From Leucobacter sp. 7(1) (GTDB taxonomy: Bacteria > Actinomycetota > Actinomycetes > Actinomycetales > Microbacteriaceae), in assembly GCF_900163635.1 (NCBI RefSeq), contig NZ_FUID01000005.1:40636-104635 (forward strand): a stretch of DNA of 64,000 bases, written 5' to 3'. How positions within the stretch are numbered: the stretch's first letter is position 1; the number at the start of each line of letters is the position of its first letter. A model generated the notes under the pieces. It saw nothing but the letters and a program-made list of their open reading frames with translations. It was not told where the DNA came from and ran no database searches. Below are positions 56,713-64,000 of the stretch, one piece after another. The position numbers and the translations under genes were made by a program.

Positions 56713-56918
56713 GTGAACAGAATCCTCGCCGGTCGCGCCGGGCGCAGCGGGCCGCCCCGGAAGGGGTGGACCCGCGGCCGTCCGAGCATCCGCTGGACGC
56801 ACCCGCGCGGGAGGATCGGGCCGAGGGCTGGGGTGATGGCGGTACCGCGTCAAACGGCACGGCCGAGCGAGCGAACGAGGACAGGCTCCGCCGTGACCGC
56901 CCGCCCCACTGGGGCTAG
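56709..56918 (+). CDS. small conserved actinobacterial protein
   Basis: 69 aa from GTG 56709, overlapping the stop of the large upstream gene by 4 bp (GTGA). Hydrophilic, probably disordered, ending DRLRRDRPPHWG, a tail I associate with small conserved Microbacteriaceae proteins. Function unknown. Its stop shares CTAG with the convergent fmdB-like gene. Confidence 0.65.
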   Translation: MSEQNPRRSRRAQRAAPEGVDPRPSEHPLDAPAREDRAEGWGDGGTASNGTAERANEDRLRRDRPPHWG

Positions 56919-57211
56919 GAACTCGAGCTGCTGCTGGATCCCGAGCTGCTGGATCCCGAGCCGGAAGAGCTGCCGGATCCTGAGTCGGAGTATCCCGAGC
57001 TTGCGGGGATCGAGGAGCTCGATGAAGAACCACCCGAGCGGGAATCGGTCCGGTAGAACCCGGAGCCCTTGAAGGTGACACCGAGCGAACCGAACACCTT
57101 GCGCAGGGTTCCCTCGCACTCGGGGCACGTTGTCAGCGCGTCGTCCGTGAACGACTGGTACACGTCAAAGGCGTGGCCGCAATCGGCGCACCGGTAAGCA
57201 TAGGTAGGCAC
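56915..57211 (-). CDS. FmdB-family zinc-ribbon protein
   Basis: 98 aa from GTG 57211. VPTYAYRCADCGHAFDVYQSF ... TTCPECEGTLRKVFGSLGVTFKGSGFYRTD is the complete FmdB zinc ribbon (CxxC, CxxC), then a low-complexity Ser/Gly tail of about 40 residues. FmdB-like proteins are putative regulators of unproven function. A -10-like TAAGCT at 57225-57220 on this strand suggests a leaderless mRNA. Confidence 0.9.
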   Translation of the reverse strand: MPTYAYRCADCGHAFDVYQSFTDDALTTCPECEGTLRKVFGSLGVTFKGSGFYRTDSRSGGSSSSSSIPASSGYSDSGSGSSSGSGSSSSGSSSSSSS

Positions 57212-57219
57212 AATGACCC

Positions 57220-57225
57220 AGCTTA
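57220..57225 (-). promoter_or_regulatory. candidate -10 box of the fmdB-like gene
   Basis: TAAGCT on the minus strand, 8 nt before GTG 57211 and overlapping the stop of the upstream cyclo-ligase gene. Confidence 0.45.
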
Positions 57226-57816
57226 GCGCGTCTGGATGTGAAAGCTGCGGATCCCTGCGGGGGTGGCCGCCCCCGTGACCGGGACATCGTGCGGGTCGCG
57301 CGGCAGCGACGGCAGGATCTCCTCCGCAAACACGACGGCGTAGACCGGCGGTGCCGGATCCAGCGCTGCAAGGCACCGGTCGTAGTAGCCGAGGCCCCAG
57401 CCGAGACGGGTCCCCGAGTTGTCTACCGCGCATGCCGGAATGAGCATGAGGTCAGCGGTGCCCGCCGCGCTCGCGGGGAGGCGCGGTCCGGCAGGCTCGT
57501 GAATTCCGTGCAGCCCCACCTCGGGCGGCGCGGCGCTGTGATAGGCCCACGCGAGGGTGCGATCAGCTTGTGAAATGGGCAGCAGCACCTCGATCCTGTG
57601 GCTGAGCGCCCATTGCAGGAATTGTGACGGATCCGGTTCGCCCGGGGTTGGGAGATAGCAGGTGATGCGGCGTGCCCCCGCCTGGGTCACGAGCGTAGTG
57701 AGGTGCGCCGACAGGGCGACCGCGGCACGATCCCGCGCCGCCTCGCTGCGTTCCGACCGCTGTGCGCGCACTGCTGCGCGTACCCGTCGCTTCCGCGTGT
57801 CCGCCTCGCCGGTCAT
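57223..57816 (-). CDS. 5-formyltetrahydrofolate cyclo-ligase
   Basis: 197 aa. ATP-dependent conversion of 5-formyl-THF to 5,10-methenyl-THF. N-terminal KRRVRAAVRAQRSERS, CYLPTPGEPDPSQFLQWA and the folate/ATP motif NSGTRLGWGLGYYDRCL are diagnostic. ATG 57816 is chosen over GTG 57822 because TAGGCT lies exactly 6 nt before it (leaderless). Divergent from galU. Confidence 0.95.
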   Translation of the reverse strand: MTGEADTRKRRVRAAVRAQRSERSEAARDRAAVALSAHLTTLVTQAGARRITCYLPTPGEPDPSQFLQWALSHRIEVLLPISQADRTLAWAYHSAAPPEVGLHGIHEPAGPRLPASAAGTADLMLIPACAVDNSGTRLGWGLGYYDRCLAALDPAPPVYAVVFAEEILPSLPRDPHDVPVTGAATPAGIRSFHIQTR

Positions 57817-57822
57817 GGCCAC

Positions 57823-57828
57823 AGCCTA
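57823..57828 (-). promoter_or_regulatory. -10 box of leaderless cyclo-ligase gene
   Basis: TAGGCT on the minus strand, 6 nt before ATG 57816; this spacing sets the start codon. Confidence 0.65.
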
Positions 57829-57882
57829 GCCGTCGCACAGCATCGCAGGCTCCCTCAACTTTGCGGAGCGCTCCCGCGATAT

Positions 57883-57888
57883 TAGGCT
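57883..57888 (+). promoter_or_regulatory. -10 box of leaderless galU
   Basis: TAGGCT, 7 nt before ATG 57896. Confidence 0.65.
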
Positions 57889-57895
57889 GGCCACC

Positions 57896-58822
57896 ATGAC
57901 TGAATCCCAGCGCGCGCCCCAGCGGGCCGTTACGAAGGCAGTGGTTCCGGCAGCAGGACTCGGAACCCGCTTCCTCCCGGCTACCAAGGCGATGCCCAAG
58001 GAGATGCTTCCGATTGTCGATAAGCCGGCAATCCAGTACGTCGTTGAAGAGGCGGCCTCGGCCGGTCTCGGTGACGTTCTTATCATCACCGGGCGCAACA
58101 AAGACAACCTTGTGAACCACTTCGACAGCGTGCCCGAGCTTGAATACTCGCTGGAACGCAAGGGCGACGAGGGCAAACTGGGCAAGGTCCACGAGGCCAG
58201 CGAGCTCGCCGAGGTGTACTTCCTCCGCCAGGGCCAGCCTCTCGGGCTTGGCCACGCGGTCGGCCGCGCACGCGGCCACGTCGGGGATGAGTCGTTTGCG
58301 GTGTTGCTGGGTGACGATCTCATCGACGCTCGGGATCCCCTGCTGGACCGGATGATCGCTGAGCACGACGAGCGCGGTGCCACGGTGATCGCGCTCATGG
58401 AGGTACCGCAGGAGTCGATTCACCTGTACGGCTGCGCTGCTGTCGAGCCGACGGACGATCCTGACGTGTTCCGCGTGACCGGCCTCGTGGAGAAGCCAGC
58501 CGCTGCCGAAGCGCCGTCGAATCTTGCCGTGATCGGACGCTACGTACTGCGCCCCGAAATCTTCGACATCATCGACGAGCTCGAGCCCGGTCGCGGGGGA
58601 GAGATCCAGCTCACGGACGCGCTGCACCACCTCGCCGAGGGCAAGGGTGAGGCGCCGGTTTACGGCGTCATCTTCCGCGGCCGCCGCTACGACACGGGTG
58701 ACCGTGCTGACTGGATCAAGGCCAATGTCCTGCTGGGTGTCGACCACGACGAACTCGGTGCGGAGATCTCCGACTGGGTGATCGGGTTCGCCGAGCAGTT
58801 GCGCGCACGTCGCGAGGGCTAA
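57896..58822 (+). CDS. galU: UTP-glucose-1-phosphate uridylyltransferase
   Basis: 308 aa. Makes UDP-glucose from UTP and glucose-1-phosphate for envelope polysaccharides. KAVVPAAGLGTRFLPATKAMPKEMLPIVDKPAIQYVVEEA is the nucleotide-binding signature; GLGHAVGRARGHVGDESFAVLLGDDLID and VIFRGRRYDTGDRADWIKANV complete the GalU pattern. Followed after 6 bp by the acetyltransferase gene. Confidence 0.97.
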   Translation: MTESQRAPQRAVTKAVVPAAGLGTRFLPATKAMPKEMLPIVDKPAIQYVVEEAASAGLGDVLIITGRNKDNLVNHFDSVPELEYSLERKGDEGKLGKVHEASELAEVYFLRQGQPLGLGHAVGRARGHVGDESFAVLLGDDLIDARDPLLDRMIAEHDERGATVIALMEVPQESIHLYGCAAVEPTDDPDVFRVTGLVEKPAAAEAPSNLAVIGRYVLRPEIFDIIDELEPGRGGEIQLTDALHHLAEGKGEAPVYGVIFRGRRYDTGDRADWIKANVLLGVDHDELGAEISDWVIGFAEQLRARREG

Positions 58823-58828
58823 CACACC

Positions 58829-59437
58829 GTGCCACTCGGCCGCGCAATCGCTGATCCCGGCCCGCTCACCGCGGGCCGGGTCACACTCCGCGTGGTGCGG
58901 GTCCGCGACGCGGAACCGCTGCGGCAGCTGCTGCAGCGCAACCGCGGGTGGCTGAGTCGTTGGGAAGCCACTCACCCCTCGGGGCGCAGTATCGAACCAG
59001 GGTCCGTATCGATGCGCCCCACGATTCGGGCATACCGTCGCCAACTCGCCGCGGGCAGCGGGGTACCGTTTGTGGTGCTCTACGACGGAGCAGTCGTCGG
59101 GCAGCTCAGCGTGTCCGAGCTCTCCGGCGGGGCGCTCCAGTCCTCGCAGCTTGGCTACTGGGTCTCCGAACACGTTGCGGGTCGCGGTATCGCACCCACG
59201 GCTGTCGCGATCGCGATTGACTACCTGTTCGGGGCGCTCGGACTGCACCGGGTCGAAGTCTGCATCCGGCCTGAGAACACGGCCTCACTCAGGGTCGTCG
59301 AGAAGCTTGGCCTCCGACCCGAGGGGCGACGCGCGGCATACATTCACATCGACGGTGCCTGGCGTGATCACGATTGCTTCGTGGCGTTCCGCGGAGACGG
59401 CTCGATGGTGCAACGGTTGGCGCGGGCCCGGCACTAG
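58829..59437 (+). CDS. GNAT acetyltransferase, RimJ/RimL type
   Basis: 202 aa from GTG 58829. Acetyl-CoA-dependent N-acetyltransferase: VTLRVVRVRDAEPLRQLLQRNRGWLSRWEATHP, GYWVSEHVAGRGIAPTAVAIAIDYLF (acetyl-CoA loop) and LHRVEVCIRPENTASLRVVEKLGLRPEG match ribosomal-protein alanine acetyltransferases. Target unproven. Sits 6 bp after galU, probably co-transcribed. Confidence 0.93.
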   Translation: MPLGRAIADPGPLTAGRVTLRVVRVRDAEPLRQLLQRNRGWLSRWEATHPSGRSIEPGSVSMRPTIRAYRRQLAAGSGVPFVVLYDGAVVGQLSVSELSGGALQSSQLGYWVSEHVAGRGIAPTAVAIAIDYLFGALGLHRVEVCIRPENTASLRVVEKLGLRPEGRRAAYIHIDGAWRDHDCFVAFRGDGSMVQRLARARH

Positions 59438-59526
59438 CGGCGAGGACACGCCCGGACCGCGCACACATGCCCGTCCGGGAATCCATCGCGGCGGCGCGCC
59501 GGGGGACACCGGCCGCAGCGACGCCG

Positions 59527-59532
59527 TACAGT
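59527..59532 (+). promoter_or_regulatory. -10 box of leaderless membrane protein gene
   Basis: TACAGT, 7 nt before ATG 59540; this favours 59540 over the in-frame start nine bases upstream. Confidence 0.6.
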
Positions 59533-59539
59533 GAGGCAC

Positions 59540-60577
59540 ATGACAGGCGGTGTGCTCGGCGGTGGTGTGATCTTTGTGGTCGCGGCGCTGCTGTGGGCCG
59601 CCGTGCTCGTGCCGGCATGGACGCGACGCCGCGAGTTCCGCGCCGCGGAACGGAACGCAATGCGGCTCCAGCGCACGCTCCGGGTTCTCGCGGAGACCGC
59701 AGAGGTGCCGCAGGAACTCACGATCGAGGCGACCGCCCGCGAGGCCCTTGCGCACGAGAAACTCCTCCGCACGGCGCAGCGCCAACAGGAAGCGGAACGC
59801 GCAGCAGATCTTGCGGAAGCACGCGCCGCATCAGTTCGCGCCGAGATTCGCGCACAGGAAATGCGACGCCGACAGGCCGCAGCGCAGCGCTCGGCACGGC
59901 TCCGCCGTCCGGCCGCGCGCCGCGTTCGCGCAATGGCAGCGGCCGCAGCGCTCGTCGGGGTTCTCGGATCTCTCGTTGGCATCGGGTTGCTCCTTGCAGG
60001 CAGCGGTGCGGCGGTGCTCGTCGGATCCGCTCTGATCGCGCTCGCCTCCGCTGGCGGGCTTGTGCTGCTTGCGCCGGGCCGCGTCCGAGTACAGCACATC
60101 GAGGCCGAGCGGGTTGCAACCGCCACGATCCCCGTTGTTGAGCTCCAGGAAGAACCCGTAGCCACGGGCGAAACTGAGGCCGCCGCCGAGGCCCACGCCG
60201 CCGCACAGCGTGCCGCCGCGGAACGGATCGAGCGTGCGCGCTCCCTAGCGCGCAACCGGGCACAGGATCGTGCTGGGCAAGCTCGCGCCCAGGAGAACCA
60301 GCCAGACTCCATGCTGCTCCGCGAAGTGCGTGAGCAGGTGGCTCGGGAACGCTCCGCGCCATCGCGCGAGGGAGCCGCCGTCGCGGACGCAACGGATGCA
60401 CACGAAGCACGGGCACCGCAGACTCCGACGGTCACCCAGCGGGCACCGATGTCCGCGGCCGACGCCCAGCGCCGGGCCGCAGCGCAGCGTCTCCGCGAGA
60501 TGGGTGTGATCGGCGATACCGCTGAAGGACTCCCTGACCTCGACGCTGTGCTCCGTCGCCGCCGTAGCGCTGGATAG
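59540..60577 (+). CDS. membrane protein with coiled-coil regions, unknown
   Basis: 345 aa. One N-terminal helix (about 5-24), a charged helical stretch (about 35-125, rich in Ala/Glu/Arg), two closely spaced transmembrane helices (about 132-175), then a second Ala/Arg/Glu-rich cytoplasmic region and a C-terminal MSAADAQRRAAAQRLREMGVIGDTAEGLPDLDAVLRRRR. Conserved in related Microbacteriaceae as far as I recall; function unknown. Confidence 0.75.
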   Translation: MTGGVLGGGVIFVVAALLWAAVLVPAWTRRREFRAAERNAMRLQRTLRVLAETAEVPQELTIEATAREALAHEKLLRTAQRQQEAERAADLAEARAASVRAEIRAQEMRRRQAAAQRSARLRRPAARRVRAMAAAAALVGVLGSLVGIGLLLAGSGAAVLVGSALIALASAGGLVLLAPGRVRVQHIEAERVATATIPVVELQEEPVATGETEAAAEAHAAAQRAAAERIERARSLARNRAQDRAGQARAQENQPDSMLLREVREQVARERSAPSREGAAVADATDAHEARAPQTPTVTQRAPMSAADAQRRAAAQRLREMGVIGDTAEGLPDLDAVLRRRRSAG

Positions 60578-60646
60578 TCGCTCCGCACATCGGTCATCGC
60601 CGAATTTCGTGCGATCGCCACCTGCCTGCTACGCTAATTTCCGTAA

Positions 60647-60719
60647 GGGTCTGTGGCGCAGTTGGTAGCGCGTCTCGTTCGCAATGAGAAGGTCAGGGGT
60701 TCGATTCCCCTCAGATCCA
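60647..60719 (+). tRNA. tRNA-Ala (anticodon CGC)
   Basis: 73-nt cloverleaf: acceptor GGGTCTG/CAGATCC, anticodon stem TCTCG/TGAGA with loop TTCGCAA (anticodon CGC, codon GCG), T arm AGGGG-TTCGATT-CCCCT, discriminator A, no encoded CCA. GCTAAT just upstream may be its -10. The last 13 bases are the start of a 105-bp tandem repeat. Confidence 0.95.
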
Positions 60720-61085
60720 CTCTGAAGAGCTCCGCTCCGCGGGGCTTTTCCTCGTTTCGGGGAATCGCGGCGGATGTGCGAACGCTTCGCGTCCGCTTTG
60801 AACATCCACCGCCCCTCAGATCCACTCTGAAAAGCTCCGCTCCGCGGAGCTTTTCCTCGTTTCGGGGAATCGCGGCGGATGTGCGAACGCTTCGCGTCCG
60901 CTTTGAACATCCACCGCCCCTCAGATCCACTCTGAAAAGCTCCGCTCCGCGGAGCTTTTCCTCGTTTCGGGGAATCGCGGCGGATGTGCGAACGCTTCGC
61001 GTCCGCTTTGAACAGCCCCCGCCCCTCAGATCCACTCTAGAAAGCTTCGCTTCGCGGAGCTTTCTCTCGTTTCGGGGAATCGCTC
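60707..61085. repeat. 105-bp tandem repeat including the tRNA-Ala 3' end
   Basis: Three full units (60707, 60812, 60917) and a partial, diverged fourth (61022 to about 61085), spaced exactly 105 bp. Each begins CCCCTCAGATCCACTCT, the last 13 bases of the tRNA gene plus flank, then a terminator-like hairpin, then a block with CGGATGTGCGAACGCTTCG. Units 1-3 are nearly identical. Because 105 is a multiple of 3, the array has spurious open frames on both strands; these are not called as genes. Confidence 0.92.
60728..60749 (+). terminator. tRNA-Ala terminator, repeated in every 105-bp unit
   Basis: AGCTCCGC-TCC-GCGGGGCT followed by TTTC. Units 2 and 3 have the perfect version AAAGCTCCGC/GCGGAGCTTT followed by TCC. 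Confidence 0.75.
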
Positions 61086-61243
61086 GGGATTGGGAAACGC
61101 TGGCGCGTTCACCTGCTGACAGGCGTACAACGGAGGTACGAATTGTTGTGGGCTCGCCACTCTTCGGAGTTCCGTGCCGCTCCGCGTCCGCCCACTGCCG
61201 AGCTACGGGGGATGACCGTGCTTTCGCGGCGACGATGCGAAAT
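61086..61243. other. 158-bp stretch without a gene
   Basis: Between the tandem repeat and the terminator of the LRR gene. Nothing recognisable. Confidence 0.5.
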
Positions 61244-61293
61244 GCCGCACGGGCTGTCTCGGTCAGTATTCTGACCGGGACAGCCCGTGCGGC
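61244..61293 (-). terminator. long hairpin terminator of the LRR/SLH gene
   Basis: 22-bp arms with one mismatch (GCCGCACGGGCTGTC-T-CGGTCA and its complement) around loop GTATTC, 53 bp beyond the stop of the minus-strand gene. Confidence 0.8.
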
Positions 61294-61345
61294 TCATAGG
61301 CGGAGCGTCGGGCACCCGCAGACTTATCGACTCAGTAGGAGTTCA

Positions 61346-63652
61346 CTACGCTCGGTAGTCCATCACCAACCGGTGAATGAACGCAGCCATTGCTTCGCGT
61401 GACAGGCGATCTTTTGGCCAGTATTCCTTCGTGTTCCCCACCTTGTTTCCCGTAGTCAAGCCGACGTCATACATCCAAGAAATCTCAGTGTAGAACTTCA
61501 TGCCAGGCTTCATATCAGCGAGAGGAGACACTTTTGGGGCGCGATAGCCAGTCGGCTTCTCCAATCGGTAAATGAATGCGGCCATAGCTTCCCGAGATAG
61601 CCGCTCCTTGGGACGGAACTCTGGCTTGCCGTGGGGCTGTTGGGTTCCAGTTGACAGTTTCGCGTCCCACATCCAGGCGATTTCCTTGTAGAACGGGTCT
61701 CCCGCTCGTACGTCAGCAAATGGCGACGTCTTCGGGGCCCGGTAGTTCTTCGGTGCTTCCAGTCGGTAGATGAACGCTGCCATGGCTTCCCGTGACAACT
61801 TGTCCTTTGGCTTGTACAGAGGCTTGGCCGGGGGCTGACGTGTTCCCGTCGCATACTTCATGCAGTGCATCCAGTCGATCTCGGTGTAGAACTTATGTCC
61901 GACGGGCACATCTGCAAACACAGCTACGTTCCGAGCTGGCACACATGGAATCGGAAGCGGGGAAACCGAGACCTGGAAGGTCCTCGAGTCGGTGCCCGCG
62001 GAGTTCTTGACGGTAACTTCCACAGGGCTCTTCCCGGCGCTGGAGGGCGTGCCGGTAATCCTTCCTGCCTCGGTCATCTTCAGACCTGCGGGGAGACGTC
62101 CGGATGTAATTGCGAACTGCATTGGTGCAGTGCCAGCAGCCTTGATCTGCGCTGCGTAAGCCACCCCGACGGTGGCCGCTGGCAGCGACGCAGTCTGAAT
62201 CGTAGGTGCGACGCCGCGGTCAATGTCAACGGTGAGCTGAAACTCCCGATCCAAAGTATTCCCGTGGCGGTCCGTTCCACGGACAAGCAGGGGGTAGTCG
62301 CCGGCGAGTGTTGGAGCGCCTGACAATGCGCCAGAGTTGCTGAGCGAGAGACCCGGCACTTCGTCAGAGAGAAGTTCAAAGCCCTGCAACGCGGCGGGTA
62401 CAAGCGGATCGATATACCCGTCCGTGGTGGTGAAGGTGAACCCATACTGTGATCCGAGCACTGCAGCCGGCAGAGCGGAGTTCGTGAAGTCTGCGCGTTC
62501 TACGGGGAAGGTAACGTCGGCCGAAAACGCAGGGCCTCCGGGGACAATCGGTTTTGAGACTCCTACCTCGAGTGTGGAGGCGTCTTCAATGACGTCTGGC
62601 CAGGATGCCCCCGCACCATCGTTCGTGGGTTCCGCGCCGGAGACTACTTCCTGACGCTCGCCGAACGGCATCGAAAACAGATCTGCGACGTCCTGCTTCG
62701 TATAGCTTTGGGCGCCTGCAGGCACAAATGCGGTGCTGCCCGAGACAGTCTGGCCGTTGAACCCGACGCGCCTAATATTCGGCCAGGACTCGAGCACAGA
62801 AATATCGGTTATGTGGTTGTCGTTGACGTTGACAGTGTCCAAATCGACTAGTGAGCGAAGAGGGGACAGGTCTGTGATTCTTGCGGAGGGCGCAGAGATC
62901 GTGAGCATGTCCGAAAGTCCTGCGAGCGGCGAGAGGTCTGAGACCGCGGTGTTTTGGAACCAGATTTCTTGCAGGCTCGTCACATTCGCGAGTGGTGCCA
63001 AGGTCGTGATCTTTGTGTAGGCCACCTGGAGCCATCTCAGGGAGGTGTTCTCGCTGAGCGGCTCAAGCGTGTCGATATCCGTGAAGTTGAGCTCGAGCCA
63101 GTTGATCGTCGGTATGGACGACAACGGAGAAATGTCGCTGATCGGGTTTCGGGAGATCGTGAGTTGTCGAAGTGTCGTGAGGCTCGACAACGGCTCCAAA
63201 GACTCGATCTCGTTGTTATCGACATACAGCGACGAGAGGTTCTGTGCATGCTCGAGTCCGGTCAGGTCAGTGATGCCGCTGCCTTTGCTGGTCAGCGTCT
63301 GGAGCTTTAAGAGATCCCGGTATGTAATGTGTGACGAGCTCACGCCAATTTTGCTTGCGACCGCGGCACGCAATATTGGGTCCGGGAAATCGATGGAGTC
63401 AGAGGGTCCCGGCTCGTCTGCCCGCTCGACCGTGCGTCGTGAGTTGACTGCTTCTCCAGCGGTCTCGAAGGGTTCCCCTCCGAGACCTTCGTCGGTGGGG
63501 AATGGGATCTCCTCGAGAGTTCCGACTGCGCGCGCCGGACTCGTGGGTCCGAGACCCGAGAGGAGGCAGATCCCCGCGAGGAGGGAGACCGATAGGAGCA
63601 TACCCAGTATTCGGAGTGGAGCTCTGTTTCGAGACAGCTGGTGATTTGACAT
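61346..63652 (-). CDS. surface protein with leucine-rich repeats, Ig-like domains and SLH-type repeats
   Basis: 768 aa from ATG 63652. Signal peptide to about residue 42 (ARA-VG). Residues about 125-310 are internalin-like 22-residue leucine-rich repeats (LSSLYVDNNEIESLEPL, LRQLTISRNPISDISPL, and so on). Residues about 370-565 contain two Ig-like domains, the second a putative-Ig type (SGRLPAGLKMTEAGRITGTPSSAGK). Three SLH-type repeats start at 578, 644 and 710, with the same 66-aa period and REAMAAF-YR ending as the protein at 2116. Probably a wall-associated adhesin or scaffold; ligand unknown. Confidence 0.86.
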   Translation of the reverse strand: MSNHQLSRNRAPLRILGMLLSVSLLAGICLLSGLGPTSPARAVGTLEEIPFPTDEGLGGEPFETAGEAVNSRRTVERADEPGPSDSIDFPDPILRAAVASKIGVSSSHITYRDLLKLQTLTSKGSGITDLTGLEHAQNLSSLYVDNNEIESLEPLSSLTTLRQLTISRNPISDISPLSSIPTINWLELNFTDIDTLEPLSENTSLRWLQVAYTKITTLAPLANVTSLQEIWFQNTAVSDLSPLAGLSDMLTISAPSARITDLSPLRSLVDLDTVNVNDNHITDISVLESWPNIRRVGFNGQTVSGSTAFVPAGAQSYTKQDVADLFSMPFGERQEVVSGAEPTNDGAGASWPDVIEDASTLEVGVSKPIVPGGPAFSADVTFPVERADFTNSALPAAVLGSQYGFTFTTTDGYIDPLVPAALQGFELLSDEVPGLSLSNSGALSGAPTLAGDYPLLVRGTDRHGNTLDREFQLTVDIDRGVAPTIQTASLPAATVGVAYAAQIKAAGTAPMQFAITSGRLPAGLKMTEAGRITGTPSSAGKSPVEVTVKNSAGTDSRTFQVSVSPLPIPCVPARNVAVFADVPVGHKFYTEIDWMHCMKYATGTRQPPAKPLYKPKDKLSREAMAAFIYRLEAPKNYRAPKTSPFADVRAGDPFYKEIAWMWDAKLSTGTQQPHGKPEFRPKERLSREAMAAFIYRLEKPTGYRAPKVSPLADMKPGMKFYTEISWMYDVGLTTGNKVGNTKEYWPKDRLSREAMAAFIHRLVMDYRA

Positions 63653-64000
63653 ATTGTGGGGCTTTCTATGATGGCGGGCGCGGCTCCAAGGGCTCGAGCC
63701 GTGAGGGAATGGCCGCTGGGAAGCAAAGGTTCTCAGTCGAGCCATCGGCCACTCAGCGTAGGCATCGTTTGGACGGCCTGGGTGAGGGGTGCCCCGCAGA
63801 TAAGTGCCTGGCCTTGGGGCAGGGCGGCACCGAATCAGGACAGGAGCGGTGCAGTTCCCCGGGCGGTGGGCCTTCGTGGCGGCAGTCGAATTCGACAGCT
63901 ACCTGCCCGGCTGGGCTGAGGTGCCACGTCCCGAAGAGCGGTTTGGGAAGTAGCCAGATGGGGGCCGAGCTACTTCCCAAACCGAAGGTCACTTGCCGGG
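63653..64000. other. 348-bp terminal stretch without a confident gene
   Basis: Contains the presumed promoter of the minus-strand LRR gene, not clearly identifiable, and the inverted repeat at 63939-63984. No frame here has convincing coding character. Confidence 0.5.
63939..63984. terminator. inverted repeat at the right edge
   Basis: Perfect 16-bp arms CGGTTTGGGAAGTAGC and GCTACTTCCCAAACCG with a 14-nt loop. Probably the terminator of a gene beyond the window, or a bidirectional one. Confidence 0.7.

Noticed and set aside
57563..59248. 561-codon open frame on the minus strand across galU
   Set aside because: Antisense to galU and the acetyltransferase; it only partly overlaps the folate cyclo-ligase in another frame. 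No domain.
60707..61085. CRISPR array
   Set aside because: Units are contiguous 105-bp direct repeats without unique spacers, and no cas genes are present.
60634..61402. Open frames through the 105-bp tandem repeat on both strands
   Set aside because: The repeat length is divisible by three, so any frame stays open; the frames begin inside the tRNA and encode only the repeat.
63753..63992. 79-codon minus-strand frame at the right edge
   Set aside because: No RBS, no domain, and it overlaps a perfect inverted repeat more likely to be a terminator.

Overview
The window is chromosomal DNA of a high-GC actinobacterium, most likely a Microbacteriaceae member close to Leucobacter (inferred from gene content, not from a search). 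Supporting signs are a GroEL ending in GGMDF with no groES beside it and preceded by a CIRCE operator, a DtxR/IdeR-type iron regulator, HtaA heme proteins, a DUF3027/cold-shock pair, an FmdB/5-formyl-THF cyclo-ligase/GalU cluster, and many leaderless genes with a TAnnnT box 6-8 nt before the start codon. No rRNA gene, insertion sequence, prophage or CRISPR array was seen.

Layout. 1-1868: end of a DUF606 exporter, a nitroreductase-like protein and MsrB. 2000-10672: heme-iron acquisition, with an S-layer-homology-type surface protein, two HtaA heme-binding membrane proteins and a divergent heme ABC transporter (HmuV-HmuU / HmuT); two DtxR-like iron boxes lie here and the probable regulator is at 33248. 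11001-16440: LytR_C-domain protein, GroEL and a two-component system. 16547-21020: TPP decarboxylase, agmatinase-family ureohydrolase and solute-binding lipoprotein under a divergent XRE-cupin regulator, probably guanidino/polyamine catabolism. 21036-25991: XPB-type helicase, helicase-associated protein, small membrane protein, cold-shock protein and DUF3027. 26201-32055: a sortase-assembled pilus (VWA tip protein, major pilin, class C sortase). 32052-36366: SerC, DtxR/IdeR, glutamate dehydrogenase and an NlpC/P60-like secreted protein.

36503-43667 is the accessory block: tRNA-Arg, an AAA ATPase with atypical flanks, then JetA-JetB-JetC of a Wadjet (SMC-type) anti-plasmid system. The operon ends without JetD, the nuclease subunit, only 3 bp before a convergent FtsW-family gene. 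This is the best candidate for an unusual system.

43671-60577 is mostly core: FtsW-like protein and LCP ligase, EamA exporter, CYTH protein, FAD oxidase plus cupin, uracil permease, a large SF1-like protein whose Walker A lysine and Walker B acidic pair are both missing, FmdB, folate cyclo-ligase, GalU and an acetyltransferase. 60647-64000 holds tRNA-Ala whose 3' end is part of a 105-bp tandem repeat, and a leucine-rich-repeat surface protein with the same 66-residue SLH-type repeats as the protein at 2116.
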